Assembly: GCA_013002285.1 (NCBI GenBank)
Contig: JABDKJ010000076.1
Span: forward strand, 1-64,000
From: Flavobacteriales bacterium
GTDB taxonomy: Bacteria; Bacteroidota; Bacteroidia; Flavobacteriales; JABDKJ01
Length of the DNA stretch: 64,000 nt
Direction: 5' to 3'
The position numbers were made by a program, and so were the translations under genes. Positions 8,826-21,776 of the stretch are shown here, piece by piece. The notes beneath the pieces are model-generated. The model was not told where the DNA came from and did no database searches. It worked only from the letters and a program-made list of their open reading frames with translations. Every line of letters begins with the position of its first letter. The stretch's first letter is position 1.

Positions 8826-10334
8826 TCAATTATAGAGCGAAGGGTCATTATAGTCCTCGTCTTCACTCCCTGAACTGAATACGGCACTGAAAAGGTCATT
8901 GAATGAGAGGCCAGTGTCCATTACATTTTTGCTTAGAATAGAGTACTCAGTTAGTCCATGAAGTATGAATTCCATGAATAAGAGCTTAGCTTCCTTGTCT
9001 GCTTTCGGAATGTATTTCTTGATAACAGCATTTAGTCCAGGAATGGTATTTAATGTTTGATCATATTCTTCAACAGGGATATCACTTAGGAGCTCCGTCT
9101 CATTCGCACTAAAGAAATCTACAATTGGTCTATAGATGTTATCCATCTCTTTCCGCTTTTTGAAGATCTCCGGATCTGGGAAATAGGTGGGGAACATTGT
9201 CCTTATGGCTTTTCCTATTAGGTGCTGAGCTATGTGCGTTGCGCCTTCTTGTTCACCTTCATAGAGCAACTCTACCTTACCTGTAATGGCAGGCACTACA
9301 TAATATAGATCTCCAATTCTAGCGTAACCTTGCTCTTCGTTATTTCTTAGCATTCGTCTTTCAACAGCGCTTACCAGGTTTTCGTATGCTGAGATCGTGA
9401 GTCTTGCAGAAACTCCACTTTTCTGATCTATATATTCGCTTTCTCTCGCTTCAAATGCAATTTGCTCTATGAGATCTTCGATCAATGGATGCACTGAGAT
9501 ACTTGATCTTTGCTCGTGAGACAGGCTTGCCTCTTGTTGCGTGATCTTTTTAGAAGTCTCAATGTCTTTTGGATAGTGCGTGATGATCTGTGACTCTATC
9601 CTGTCTTTCAAAGGAGTAATGATCGCACCCCTATTCGTGTAGTCTTCTGGATTTGCTGTGAAAATGAATTGTGTATCCAGATCCATTCTAATTTTGAATC
9701 CTCTGATCTGAATATCTCCTTCTTGTAACATATTAAAAAGAGCCACCTGTAATCTTGGTTGAAGGTCTGGCAATTCGTTGATCACGAACAGGCCACGATG
9801 CGACCTAGGTATTAATCCAAAATGGATCACTTTCTCATCAGAGTAATCGAGCTTTAGATTTGCTGCTTTTATCGGGTCTACATCGCCAATAAGATCTGCA
9901 ACGGACACATCTGGCGTAGCAAGTTTTTCCGTGTATCTGTCACCTTTGTGCCACCACGAAATAGGAGTTTTATCTCCAAGCTCTGAAATCATTTCTTTAG
10001 CCCAACTTGAGATCGGATTTAGCGGGTCTTCATTGAGATCGCTTCCCTGGATCACTGGGATGTATTCATCTAGGAGCTGTACCATCAACCTCGCAATTCT
10101 GGTCTTGGCCTGTCCTCTAAGTCCTAACAATATCATGTTATGCTTGCTAAGGATCGCTCTTTCTATCTGCGGAATAACCGTGTCTTCATAGCCAAGTATG
10201 CCTTCGAAAACGGGTTCTTTCGATCTTATTCGAGAAATTAGATTTACTCTCATTTCTTCCTTCACGGTTTTAGACGTATAGCCTGCAGCCTTTAGTCCAC
10301 CTAATGTTTTGATCTTTAATAGTTCTTTTTTCAT
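8826..10334 (-). CDS. MoxR/ChlI-like AAA+ ATPase
   Basis: The 502-aa protein has an N-terminal AAA+ module of the MoxR/magnesium-chelatase type. Its P-loop GLRGQAKT (residues 71-78) has Ala before the Lys, as in MoxR proteins (GxPGxAKT). A Walker B-like VINELPDL follows, then FTANPEDYTNRGAIITPLKDR as the sensor region. The C-terminal half is helical and family-specific. MoxR-type ATPases work as chaperone-like partners of VWA proteins in metal insertion or complex assembly. No chlorophyll or cobalamin genes are nearby, so a true chelatase role is unlikely. It overlaps the VWA gene by four bases. Confidence 0.85.
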   Translation of the reverse strand: MKKELLKIKTLGGLKAAGYTSKTVKEEMRVNLISRIRSKEPVFEGILGYEDTVIPQIERAILSKHNMILLGLRGQAKTRIARLMVQLLDEYIPVIQGSDLNEDPLNPISSWAKEMISELGDKTPISWWHKGDRYTEKLATPDVSVADLIGDVDPIKAANLKLDYSDEKVIHFGLIPRSHRGLFVINELPDLQPRLQVALFNMLQEGDIQIRGFKIRMDLDTQFIFTANPEDYTNRGAIITPLKDRIESQIITHYPKDIETSKKITQQEASLSHEQRSSISVHPLIEDLIEQIAFEARESEYIDQKSGVSARLTISAYENLVSAVERRMLRNNEEQGYARIGDLYYVVPAITGKVELLYEGEQEGATHIAQHLIGKAIRTMFPTYFPDPEIFKKRKEMDNIYRPIVDFFSANETELLSDIPVEEYDQTLNTIPGLNAVIKKYIPKADKEAKLLFMEFILHGLTEYSILSKNVMDTGLSFNDLFSAVFSSGSEDEDYNDPSLYN

Positions 10335-11431
10335 CTTACTCTTTTTCTTCTATTCCTTTCGTAATCCTCAAAAATGAATTCGCCCAACCCGTCTAAACTA
10401 CTGTAGAATGCCTTGCCTTGGTTTGCTTCTGTGAGTTCTTCCACAAATTTTTGTAGGTATGGATCCTTGGCTATCATGAAGGTTGTTATCGGAATATTTA
10501 CTTTTCTACATTGTCGGGCAATGTTTATAGTTTTGGAGGTGATCTTTGGGTCTAGCCCAAAACTGTTCTTGTAATATTGTCCATTGACTTTCATACAAGA
10601 TGGTTTCCCATCCGTGATCATGAATATTTGCCTATTGGCATTTTTCTTTCTACGCAATAGGTCCATTGCTAATTCCAGGCCGGCTATAGTATTGGTGTGA
10701 TAAGGTCCAACTTGCAAATAAGGAAGGTCTTTAACGCTTATTTGCCAAGCATCATTACCGAAAACTACAATGTCCAAAGTGTCTTTTGGGTATCTTCGAG
10801 AGATCAACTCTGCCAATGCCATGGCTACTTTTTTCGCTGGTGTTATTCGGTCTTCTCCGTATAGTATCATGGAATGGGAGATGTCTATCATCAAGACTGT
10901 AGAGGTTAGCGTTTTATATTCAGCTTCCCTTACTTCCAGGTCATTCTCGGTTAAATTCAGATCATCTATTCCATGATTGATCTGCGCATTCTTTAATGAT
11001 TCATTGAACGCGATCTGCTCTTGTTTATCACCAAATTGGTAAGGTCTAAGGTCAGGAAGAAGTTCATCACCTTTGCCTGCGAATTTTGTTTTGTGCTGGC
11101 CATGGCTTCCTTTTTTTAATTTGCCGAAGATCTGTTCAAGAGAACGTTGTCTAATACTTTGTTCTGTTTTTGGTGTAATGCGAATGCCACTTCCTTTGCC
11201 GTCATCATCCTTAATGAAACCTTTTTCTTTCAGTTCGGCTATGAAGTCATCCAAAGTATATTCCTCGTCCGTGAGTTTGTGTGCTTTGTCTAGTTCGCGC
11301 ATCCAGTCCAAAGCTTCATCGACATCGCCAGATGTGTATGTCACAAGTTCTAGGAAAATATCGAGCAATTTCTCGAATGGGGTCCTAAGATCTTTTTCGG
11401 GTCTATATTCAGTGAATTGAAAACCTATCAC
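10331..11431 (-). CDS. von Willebrand factor A (VWA) domain protein
   Basis: The 366-aa protein has a VWA domain from about residue 175. The metal-ion-dependent adhesion site motif is DISHS at residues 183-187 (DxSxS), with a later Asp in MITDGKPSC. The N-terminal 170 residues are charged and helical, with a Gly/Lys-rich linker (GKLKKGSHGQHKTKFAGKG). There is no signal peptide, so it should be cytoplasmic. It is the first gene of the set VWA, MoxR-like AAA, CPBP protease, lipoprotein; the ATGA overlap with the ATPase points to a physical pair. It lies 63 bases after atpC with no clear terminator between, so some read-through is possible. Confidence 0.88.
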   Translation of the reverse strand: MIGFQFTEYRPEKDLRTPFEKLLDIFLELVTYTSGDVDEALDWMRELDKAHKLTDEEYTLDDFIAELKEKGFIKDDDGKGSGIRITPKTEQSIRQRSLEQIFGKLKKGSHGQHKTKFAGKGDELLPDLRPYQFGDKQEQIAFNESLKNAQINHGIDDLNLTENDLEVREAEYKTLTSTVLMIDISHSMILYGEDRITPAKKVAMALAELISRRYPKDTLDIVVFGNDAWQISVKDLPYLQVGPYHTNTIAGLELAMDLLRRKKNANRQIFMITDGKPSCMKVNGQYYKNSFGLDPKITSKTINIARQCRKVNIPITTFMIAKDPYLQKFVEELTEANQGKAFYSSLDGLGEFIFEDYERNRRKRVR

Positions 11432-11494
11432 GCATCTAAGTTAACCCAAAATGCGCGGTTTTGTTTTGATAATAAGGAATACGGAGCTTTGAGT

Positions 11495-11730
11495 CTACTC
11501 AGCTAAGATGATAACCTTATTTTTAAGGACTTCAAGAACACCTCCATTCACTTCAATATTCTCTTCGCTATTGTCTTCTTTACGCAAAAGGACATTTCCG
11601 GCAACTAGAGTTGTGATAAGAGGAGCGTGGTTATTCAAGATACCAAGGCTTCCATCAATACCTGGAACCGAAATGAATTTCGCTTCTCCTTTAAAGATGT
11701 TCTTGTCCGGTGTTATGATCTCTACTTCCA

Positions 11731-11731
<1 letters not shown>
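11495..11731 (-). CDS. atpC: F1 ATP synthase epsilon subunit, short form
   Basis: This 78-aa protein is the N-terminal beta-sandwich of the epsilon subunit only (MEVEIITPDKNIFKGEA, SVPGIDGSLGILNNHAPL, VNGGVLEVLKNKVIILAE, the last shown in full at 18 residues). The C-terminal two-helix domain that inhibits ATP hydrolysis in E. coli and Bacillus is missing, as in other Bacteroidota and Chlorobi. It links the rotor gamma subunit to the c-ring. Its ATG shares one base with the atpD stop codon, so the two are translationally coupled. Confidence 0.95.
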
Positions 11732-13251
<1,520 letters not shown>

Positions 13252-13279
13252 TTAAATTGTGGGTGTTAAAATTCGAGCG

Positions 13280-13287
13280 CAAAATTA
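13280..13287 (-). promoter_or_regulatory. putative -7 element of the atpDC promoter
   Basis: On the minus strand this reads TAATTTTG, fitting TAnnTTTG, about 38 bases before the atpD start. A weak TTTC lies about 20 bases further upstream as a possible -33 element. Confidence 0.4.
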
Positions 13288-13367
13288 GTATTTAATACCT
13301 GAAAATGAAATCCTTTGTATAAAATTCACTTAATTTTTAATAATCTTTTTTGCATCCGCAGATCGGC

Positions 13368-13375
13368 TATCTTTG
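13368..13375 (+). promoter_or_regulatory. putative -7 element of the ribF promoter
   Basis: TATCTTTG fits the TAnnTTTG consensus and lies 34 bases upstream of the ribF TTG start. A TTTTTTG tract (13346-13352) lies upstream, but with a spacing (15 bases) shorter than is usual. Confidence 0.4.
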
Positions 13376-13409
13376 TTTTACTTGAATTCTTAATTTTTCG
13401 GTAAGGAAA

Positions 13410-14345
13410 TTGAAGATCCATCGCGACTTAAAAGACTATAGTGTAGAGAAAGCCATTCTGACCCAAGGCACATTTGATGGTGTGCATATCGGGCATAAAG
13501 AGATCATTTCCAGAGTTATAGCAATGGCTAAAGAAGCTGGTGGAGAATCTGTTTTATTGACCTTTCATCCGCACCCTCGACATATCTTGTTCCCAGATCA
13601 AGAGGGACCCTTAATGCTAAGTACATTAAAGGAGAAGATCTCCAAATTGGAAGAGATCGGGCTTGATCATTTGATCATTCATCCTTTCACTCACGAGTTT
13701 TCACGTCTGTCGGCAGTTCAATTTGTTAGGGACTTGCTTGTGAATATTATAAAAGCAACTAAGATAGTGGTTGGATATGACCATCATTTTGCTCGTAATA
13801 GAGAAGGTAATTTAGAGACATTGCAAGATCTATCTCCATTGTATGATCTAGAAATAGAGGAAATTTCGGCCCAGGAGATAAATGATGTCAATATTAGTTC
13901 TACGAAGATCAGAAAAGCTCTTGTAGAGGGCGATCTTGAAACTGCTAATAAGTATTTGGGTTATTGCTATGGATTGGATGGAGTAGTCGTAGAAGGAAAA
14001 AAATTGGGTAGGACCCTTGGCTTTCCTACTGCTAACATCGGCAATTTCGAAAAATGGAAATTGATCCCAAAAGATGGTGTGTATGCAGTAAAAGTGTTTT
14101 TAGATGGGGAGGTCCATAGCGGAATGATGAGTATCGGGTTCAATCCTACAGTGAATAAGGAATTAGAAACCAGATCGCTTGAAGTCCATATTTTAGACTT
14201 CAATAGGGATATCTATGGAAATGAGATAAGAATAGAATTCGTTTCTAGAATTAGGGGTGAAGAAAAATTCAAGGACTTAGAGGCTCTAAAAACGAAAATG
14301 GCGGATGATATGGCGAAGACGATCCATATCCTCGAAAAAGCATGA
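13410..14345 (+). CDS. ribF: bifunctional riboflavin kinase / FAD synthetase
   Basis: RibF phosphorylates riboflavin to FMN and adenylates FMN to FAD. The N-terminal nucleotidyltransferase domain shows TFDGVHIGHKEII and TFHPHPRHILFP; the C-terminal kinase domain has GRTLGFPTANI and MSIGFNPTV. The length of 311 aa is normal. The start is a TTG preceded by GTAAGGAAA, which fits the family's N-terminus (MKIHRDL). No FMN riboswitch is visible. The stop overlaps the LRR gene start by four bases. Confidence 0.96.
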   Translation: MKIHRDLKDYSVEKAILTQGTFDGVHIGHKEIISRVIAMAKEAGGESVLLTFHPHPRHILFPDQEGPLMLSTLKEKISKLEEIGLDHLIIHPFTHEFSRLSAVQFVRDLLVNIIKATKIVVGYDHHFARNREGNLETLQDLSPLYDLEIEEISAQEINDVNISSTKIRKALVEGDLETANKYLGYCYGLDGVVVEGKKLGRTLGFPTANIGNFEKWKLIPKDGVYAVKVFLDGEVHSGMMSIGFNPTVNKELETRSLEVHILDFNRDIYGNEIRIEFVSRIRGEEKFKDLEALKTKMADDMAKTIHILEKA

Positions 14346-14896
14346 GATGGTTCTTGATCATATTATTCTTTACTCCTATTGTATCAATGGGACAGACCGA
14401 TTTTAAGAACTTGAAAAAGGCCGTGGGTCTGGAAAACCTAGTTCTGGAACTGAAACTTTCGGGTAAAAAACATTCAAAACTCCCAGAAGAACTAAGAGCA
14501 TTTAAAAATCTAAAAGTGCTTTCAATAAAAAGGTCAAATTTAGACAGTCTCCCGTCTTGGCTTTCGGAATTGCCTATAGAGGAATTGTATTTGAGTAAAA
14601 ACCGATTTCAGAAAATGCCAGCTGTACTATTTGAGATGAAGGGTTTGAGAGAATTGGACCTAGGGCACAATTATATTTCAAATGTACCTGCAGAGATCTC
14701 TCAATTGCAAGATCTTGAAAAATTGTCTTTATGGGGTAATGGCATTTATGAACTCCCTTTGGAAATCAAGGAAATGCCAAATTTGAAAACCATAGACCTA
14801 AGGGTCATCGATCTCAATAGACAAGATCAGATCTATCTCAGAGAGACATTTCCTAAAATTAACATTGAAATGTCCCCTCCTTGTAATTGCATGTGA
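14342..14896 (+). CDS. exported leucine-rich-repeat protein
   Basis: The 184-aa product has a signal peptide (MRWFLIILFFTPIVSMG) and about five leucine-rich repeats of the LxxLxLxxNxLxxLPxxL type. Clear units include LKVLSIKRSNLDSLP, IEELYLSKNRFQKMP, LRELDLGHNYISNVP and LEKLSLWGNGIYELP. It ends in an unusual PPCNCM. LRR folds bind proteins; no partner can be named. It is translationally coupled to ribF (ATGA overlap), which is probably an operon convenience and not a functional link. It abuts the convergent T9SS gene. Confidence 0.85.
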   Translation: MRWFLIILFFTPIVSMGQTDFKNLKKAVGLENLVLELKLSGKKHSKLPEELRAFKNLKVLSIKRSNLDSLPSWLSELPIEELYLSKNRFQKMPAVLFEMKGLRELDLGHNYISNVPAEISQLQDLEKLSLWGNGIYELPLEIKEMPNLKTIDLRVIDLNRQDQIYLRETFPKINIEMSPPCNCM

Positions 14897-16741
14897 TCAA
14901 TTGGTAATGGTCACTTTTTTATTAACTGGTCGATCGTCCAATAATAAATGCAAAATATATTGTCCGCTTGGAACATGTTGGACATTTACTTCAATCTTAC
15001 GTTCAGCGGTTGTGTAAGAAGTCTTGATCTTTTTCCCTTGCATGTCCAATAACCACAAGTCTTCTAAGTCAGATGGTTCAAATGCATTTGATCTTACAAA
15101 GATCTTATCCTTTGCAGGGTTGGGGTAAGTTGAGAATAATTGGTTCTCAGTCTCAGAAATTGAATTTGGTCCTTCAAATTGAGCAACATTATTGAAATCT
15201 CCTCCTGTCAATTGCTCAAATTCTCCGGCTATATAAAGCTTGTCATTAAAATGAACAGCGTCATATATTTCGCCATCAGTAACGAAGAAGGGGTCTCCTG
15301 TGGCGAAATTTCCTATGGTCTCAAGCGTACTTAAACCAGTCCCATTTTCCATTCCAAATGCAGTTGAGTAGTTACCGCATAATAAAGTGTCGTCTTGGTA
15401 GATCACAACTTTGTTAAAATGCGCAAAGGGAGAAGGACTAAAATTGTTTTGCATGAATGCCCCTTCAGTAATTAATTGCTGCCAAATGCCATTGTCAGAA
15501 ATGGCAAGGCCGAAATTGTAAACGATATTCTGCAATATACTCCCCGCTATTATTACCTCATTTTCATCAGTAACTATAATATCATTTACAGGACCGTCAG
15601 TGCCTCCGTTGAATTCTACCCAGACATCTTGGTTTGTGAATAGGGCAATATTACTGGCTTCAATGATCTCGCTAAAATCGGTAACCGATACGAAGTTTCC
15701 CCCAACTAATAATTCATCGCCAATTTGAGATATACTCCTGACCTGACCCCCTTCAAATTCTGCGGCCCATATCCAGTTTGGAGAGTCCCAATATGCAAGA
15801 ATATAGTCTATTCCTGCAAATCCCGATGCGGTTCCTCCGGCATAAAGTCTTCCAAGGTAAATGCCTAAAGACGTTGTTTCTGCGAATTTGCTCGCAAAAG
15901 CGGCTTCATAATTCCAATTTATTCCATCCCAAATGGCGATATCTGCAAATCCACCATTGAAAGATCCCCCAAGGGTTAGTTTTCCATCGAATATTATCCC
16001 ACAGTTCACCCATCCATTGACACCAGCGCCCAAAGCGCTATAGCTTGTGCCATCCCAAAGCACAACATTATTTACCGCAAGGCCAGATGCATCGCTAAAA
16101 TCCCCAGCGATCAAAATATTCCCATCAAATTCCAAAACGACTTTTGCAGGGCCATTCACTCCTTGCTGTAAACTAGACCAGCCATCTAAAGAAGGTGCGT
16201 ATCCTGGCTGGATCCAAGCCAATTCATCTCTTGTAAACCCATATTCAAAAGCCCATTCATCAAGTGCTCCTTGAGGTATTTCAGCAACATAAGCATTGTT
16301 CAAATTGGCCTTTACCCATTGACCTATACGTTCGTTGCCATTGTCCCTTAGCATTTGACCAACAGCACAAGCTGTGTTTTCATGGTCTATGAAATAAGGT
16401 GTTCTTATAGTGTGGTTTATATTTTTAGGAAATTTCATATCAATAGCATATTGCTTCAATTGATTTAACGCAACAAATCTATTCTCTAATTGACCGGGCG
16501 TAAGTTCTTGAGCAAAGTGTTCTTCCAAGTGGTCGATCACTAATAATAGATGCTTTCGAATTCGCTCATTATCATTTTGAAATGAGATCATTTTTTTCGG
16601 TACAATGTTTTTATAATGCACCCACTGCACATTCACTTCAAGCAGATGTTCATAAAGGAAAGTTTGAGTTTGGTAAGAAGTTGCTGTGAATTGAGGGTTG
16701 AATAATAGCGAAGCTATGACTATGAATAAGATCTTTTTCAT
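14897..16741 (-). CDS. T9SS cargo: CAVG-module plus Kelch-like propeller
   Basis: The 614-aa product has an N-terminal signal peptide. Residues of about 110-180 hold a module with FIDHENTACAVGQML, DEWAFEYGFTRDELA and WIQPGYAP. I recall similar modules at the start of exported Bacteroidota and myxobacterial proteins; its function is unknown to me. The middle is a repeat series such as VVLEFDGNILIAGDF and LWDGTSYSALGAGVNG, a Kelch or Rax2-like beta-propeller pattern. The C-terminus (YPNPAKDKIFV ... SGQYILHLLLDDRPVNKKV) is a type A T9SS sorting domain, so the protein should be exported through the T9SS to the surface or medium. It is monocistronic. Confidence 0.85.
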   Translation of the reverse strand: MKKILFIVIASLLFNPQFTATSYQTQTFLYEHLLEVNVQWVHYKNIVPKKMISFQNDNERIRKHLLLVIDHLEEHFAQELTPGQLENRFVALNQLKQYAIDMKFPKNINHTIRTPYFIDHENTACAVGQMLRDNGNERIGQWVKANLNNAYVAEIPQGALDEWAFEYGFTRDELAWIQPGYAPSLDGWSSLQQGVNGPAKVVLEFDGNILIAGDFSDASGLAVNNVVLWDGTSYSALGAGVNGWVNCGIIFDGKLTLGGSFNGGFADIAIWDGINWNYEAAFASKFAETTSLGIYLGRLYAGGTASGFAGIDYILAYWDSPNWIWAAEFEGGQVRSISQIGDELLVGGNFVSVTDFSEIIEASNIALFTNQDVWVEFNGGTDGPVNDIIVTDENEVIIAGSILQNIVYNFGLAISDNGIWQQLITEGAFMQNNFSPSPFAHFNKVVIYQDDTLLCGNYSTAFGMENGTGLSTLETIGNFATGDPFFVTDGEIYDAVHFNDKLYIAGEFEQLTGGDFNNVAQFEGPNSISETENQLFSTYPNPAKDKIFVRSNAFEPSDLEDLWLLDMQGKKIKTSYTTAERKIEVNVQHVPSGQYILHLLLDDRPVNKKVTITN

Positions 16742-16870
16742 CGTGTTCTGATTTTGTGCTCATTAAATTTAACAATTGTGAGAGTTAGAATATCAACGAT
16801 CCTTTATAAAAAGTGCAAATTGATGCGTTTCTAAGAGAGGTCTTTCCACTCTTATTTTATAAATTTCGCC

Positions 16871-16971
16871 CATCGATTTGGGGTGCCTTCTGCTCATTTT
16901 TTTTTTTTTTGGGTTTCAGGCTGAGAGCAAACCCATTGAACCTGGCCAGGTAATTCTGGTAAGGGAGTATG
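16871..16971 (+). promoter_or_regulatory. TPP (THI-box) riboswitch
   Basis: The conserved core is GGGGTGCC (16880-16887), GGCTGAGA (16919-16926), ACCC...GAACCTGG and the 3' CCAGGTAATTCTGGTAAGGGA. It binds thiamine pyrophosphate and should switch off the thi operon beginning at thiS. The loop of the optional P3 arm carries a run of 14 T (16897-16910). P1 pairing next to the core is short (CAT/ATG), so the outer limits are approximate. A weak TAAATTTC just upstream (16860-16867) may be the -7 element. Confidence 0.93.
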
Positions 16972-16992
16972 AATTTCAAAATTAGTCTGCAC

Positions 16993-19050
<2,058 letters not shown>

Positions 19051-19051
<1 letters not shown>

Positions 19052-19674
19052 TGCAACTGAGAGTCATCACATACCCAGACCCTGTCACAGGAGAAGCTGA
19101 GAAAATAAATGCCCTTTTCAAAGAAGGCCTGACATGCCTGCATCTGAGAAAGCCGAAATGGACCAATGACCAGATCATGGGATTGTTGGAAGAGATCAAC
19201 GAAAATGATCACAAGAAGATAACTTTTCATCAAATGCATCACATGGCCATTGATTTTGGATTGGGAGGCGTGCATTTAAAAAGTACCGAAAGAGATCAAA
19301 AAGATGAAGAGCAATTGCAAGAATGGGTGAATGGTTGGAAAGAAAGGGGCTGCAAGATCAGCACGGCTATTCACAATATTGAAGAGCTAGAGAGATATCT
19401 TCAAGATTTCGATGTGCTTACAATAAGTCCAATTTTTGAAAGCATTTCAAAGAGTGGTTATAGACCAGAGATAGATTGGTTGACCATATTGAAAGGAAGA
19501 GACCTTTCAAAAGCCATGGCCATCGGGGGTATTTCTGAAGAAACTATTCCCATTATTGCACCCTACGGTTTTAAGGCATGCGGTGTAATGGGTGCTATAT
19601 GGGAAGAAGGAGATGCCGTAGAGAATTATAAAAAAATTAAAGAAGTATGCGAGCAGCACGTCCCTTTGTCTTAA
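19051..19674 (+). CDS. TenI/ThiE-like protein, probable thiazole tautomerase
   Basis: The 207-aa protein has the TIM-barrel outline of the ThiE/TenI family but lacks ThiE catalytic signatures. The QLRxK motif is LHLRK, the IND motif is replaced by FHQMHH, and GPxxxTxTK reads SPIFESISKSGY. It keeps a His in TAIHNIEEL at the place where, from memory, B. subtilis TenI has its catalytic His (SVHSLEEA). That favours a thiazole tautomerase acting on the ThiG product over a thiamine-phosphate synthase; this assignment is inference. It lies between thiC and thiD, and a bona fide thiE is two genes further on. Paralogue: 22888-23547. Confidence 0.75.
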
Positions 19675-20372
19675 GTATTGGAGGCTTTGACCCTTCTGCT
19701 GGGGCTGGTGTGTTATCAGATATCAAAACCTATGAGCATTTTGGTCTGAACGGACTTGCCGTAACTACTTGCATCACTGGACAGAGCCATGAAAAAGTAC
19801 ATGATGTTCATTGGTTGAATAAGGAACAGATCCTTGTGCAGTTGAAACCATTGCTTTCGCGATATGAGATTAAAGTATGCAAGATAGCAGTTATACAAAG
19901 TTGGGCTATACTGAATGAGATCATCGATTTTTTACTCATGAATGAACCAAATATGATGATCGTTCTCGACCCTGTTTATGAATCGAGCAGTGGCTATTCT
20001 TTCTGCTCAGCACCGAATGCTGAATTGAGAGATGAAGTTTTATCAAAGGTTCAATTGATCACACCCAACCAATTAGAGACTGACATGTTGGGGTTTGATA
20101 AGACCATATTGAAATGTAATGTCTTGCTAAAATCGGTCAGGGGAAAAGCTCCGGGAACAGACCATTTAATATTGAAAGAAGGCGAAACAATTTCATTCGA
20201 AGCCAATAATTTAGGTTCAGAAAAACACGGGTCGGGTTGTGTCCTCTCTTCATCAATTGCTGCTCAGTTGGCTTTGGGAGAATCTTTGCTAGTTGCAGTG
20301 GGCATCGCTAAGGAAAACATAGAAAATTATTTAGGCAGTAGTACTAACTTGATCGGAACACTAAACACATGA
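19647..20372 (+). CDS. thiD: hydroxymethylpyrimidine (phosphate) kinase ThiD
   Basis: ThiD phosphorylates HMP and HMP-phosphate to HMP-pyrophosphate. The 241-aa protein, of the ribokinase fold, has SIGGFDPSAGAGVLSDIKTY at its start and a modified anion-hole motif KHGSGCVLSSSIAA (usually HGTGCTLS) near the end. LDPVYESSSGY and LITPNQLE are the expected mid-domain blocks. It is shorter than the E. coli enzyme (266 aa). Its start overlaps the previous gene by 28 bases, and its stop overlaps thiE by four. Confidence 0.9.
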   Translation: MRAARPFVLSIGGFDPSAGAGVLSDIKTYEHFGLNGLAVTTCITGQSHEKVHDVHWLNKEQILVQLKPLLSRYEIKVCKIAVIQSWAILNEIIDFLLMNEPNMMIVLDPVYESSSGYSFCSAPNAELRDEVLSKVQLITPNQLETDMLGFDKTILKCNVLLKSVRGKAPGTDHLILKEGETISFEANNLGSEKHGSGCVLSSSIAAQLALGESLLVAVGIAKENIENYLGSSTNLIGTLNT

Positions 20373-21031
20373 TCTCTAAATTCCAATATATAACCGGTAA
20401 TGGAACAAACGAACAGGTCCTAATTCGCATCAGGGATTATTGCAGAGCTGGTGGACAATGGGTGCAATTGAGAGCTAAAGACAGACCCTTTAAACAGCTA
20501 TTGGAATTAGCCACCCAGGCACGTTCCATCTGTTCACACAATAACGCAAAATTGATCATTAATGATCACCCGGATATTGCTCGAGCGGTGAATGCTTTTG
20601 GTGTTCATTTGGGAAAAGAAGATATGTCTGCCTCCCAAGCAAGAAAAGTGCTATTCGATCATCAGATCATAGGTAGCACCTGTAATTCATGGGAAGACAT
20701 TCACAAAATATTTGAAGAGGGCAATAGCGATTATATAGGTCTGGGACCATATAGAGAAACCCAAACCAAAGCAAAGCTCAGTCCAATTCTGGGCTTAGAT
20801 GGTTTGCGTCAAATTTTGTTACAAAAAGAAATGACCGACAATAGCCTGCCGATCGTAATTGTCGGTGGCATTCAAGAGCCCGATCTTGAAGAGATCTATG
20901 ACACGGGTATTTATGCTGTTGCTGCGAGTTCAATGGTTGAAAACTCCAAAGATGTGAGCGGATTGGTGAAAAGAATAGAAAAAATTACAGAACAAGAATT
21001 AGATCATGCAAAATTTGAAACTAGCTGGTGA
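20369..21031 (+). CDS. thiE: thiamine-phosphate synthase ThiE
   Basis: ThiE joins HMP-pyrophosphate and thiazole phosphate to thiamine phosphate. This copy has the whole catalytic signature: [44 protein letters not shown] and VGGI. Its 220 aa fit the family. It is therefore the real synthase, in contrast to the two degenerate paralogues nearby. Its end overlaps thiG by 26 bases. Confidence 0.95.
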   Translation: MISKFQYITGNGTNEQVLIRIRDYCRAGGQWVQLRAKDRPFKQLLELATQARSICSHNNAKLIINDHPDIARAVNAFGVHLGKEDMSASQARKVLFDHQIIGSTCNSWEDIHKIFEEGNSDYIGLGPYRETQTKAKLSPILGLDGLRQILLQKEMTDNSLPIVIVGGIQEPDLEEIYDTGIYAVAASSMVENSKDVSGLVKRIEKITEQELDHAKFETSW

Positions 21032-21776
21032 AGACTTTGGTTCCCGACTTTTATTGGGCACTGGAAAATTCAGTTCAAATGAGCTGATGGGTGAAAGTAT
21101 ATTAGCTTCGGGAACAGAAATGGTCACTGTGGCATTAAGAAGAGTGGATATGCAGGATAAAGATGACGATCTCTTGAAGCATATAGATCAAAAAAATGTT
21201 CAACTACTCCCAAATACTTCTGGAGTAAGAACTGCGAAAGAGGCAGTATTTGCAGCTCAAGTTGCACGAGAAGCACTTGAGACAAATTGGTTGAAATTAG
21301 AGATACATCCAGACCCAAAGTATCTATTGCCTGACCCTATTGAAACATTGAATGCAGCAGAAGAATTGGTTAAGTTGGGATTTAATATACTTCCATATGT
21401 GCATGCCGATCCTGTTATGTGTAAGCGACTGGAGGACGTTGGTACAGCAGCCGTTATGCCATTGGGTTCGTGTATAGGAACCAACAAGGGATTAAAAACG
21501 TTGGAGTTCTTGAAGATCATAATTGCTCAAAGCAATATCCCTGTGATCGTGGATGCTGGAATTGGCAGCCCATCTGATGCTGCTCAAGCAATGGAGATCG
21601 GAGCAGATGCCGTGTTGGTCAACACTGCGATCGCTGTTTCAGAAGACCCGGTAAATATGGCAGAAGCATTTAAACTTGGTGTAATTGCAGGGCGAATGGC
21701 CTTTGAAGCCAAACTAGGAAAGCAAGCAGAAATGGCCCAGGCAAGTAGCCCTCTCACGGCCTTTTTATATGAATGA
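21006..21776 (+). CDS. thiG: thiazole synthase ThiG
   Basis: ThiG condenses deoxyxylulose phosphate, dehydroglycine and ThiS thiocarboxylate to the thiazole tautomer. The N-terminus has [12 protein letters not shown], followed by [39 protein letters not shown] and [11 protein letters not shown], all typical. The length of 256 aa is normal. It overlaps thiE (26 bases) and thiH (ATGA). Confidence 0.97.
   Translation: MQNLKLAGEDFGSRLLLGTGKFSSNELMGESILASGTEMVTVALRRVDMQDKDDDLLKHIDQKNVQLLPNTSGVRTAKEAVFAAQVAREALETNWLKLEIHPDPKYLLPDPIETLNAAEELVKLGFNILPYVHADPVMCKRLEDVGTAAVMPLGSCIGTNKGLKTLEFLKIIIAQSNIPVIVDAGIGSPSDAAQAMEIGADAVLVNTAIAVSEDPVNMAEAFKLGVIAGRMAFEAKLGKQAEMAQASSPLTAFLYE

Noticed and set aside
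8826..10334. A genuine magnesium chelatase subunit I
   Set aside because: The fold is related, but there are no tetrapyrrole-metal genes nearby, and the P-loop is of the MoxR kind.
16880..16910. The T run in the riboswitch as an intrinsic terminator
   Set aside because: No stable stem ends directly before the T run; it fits the variable P3 loop of the TPP riboswitch.
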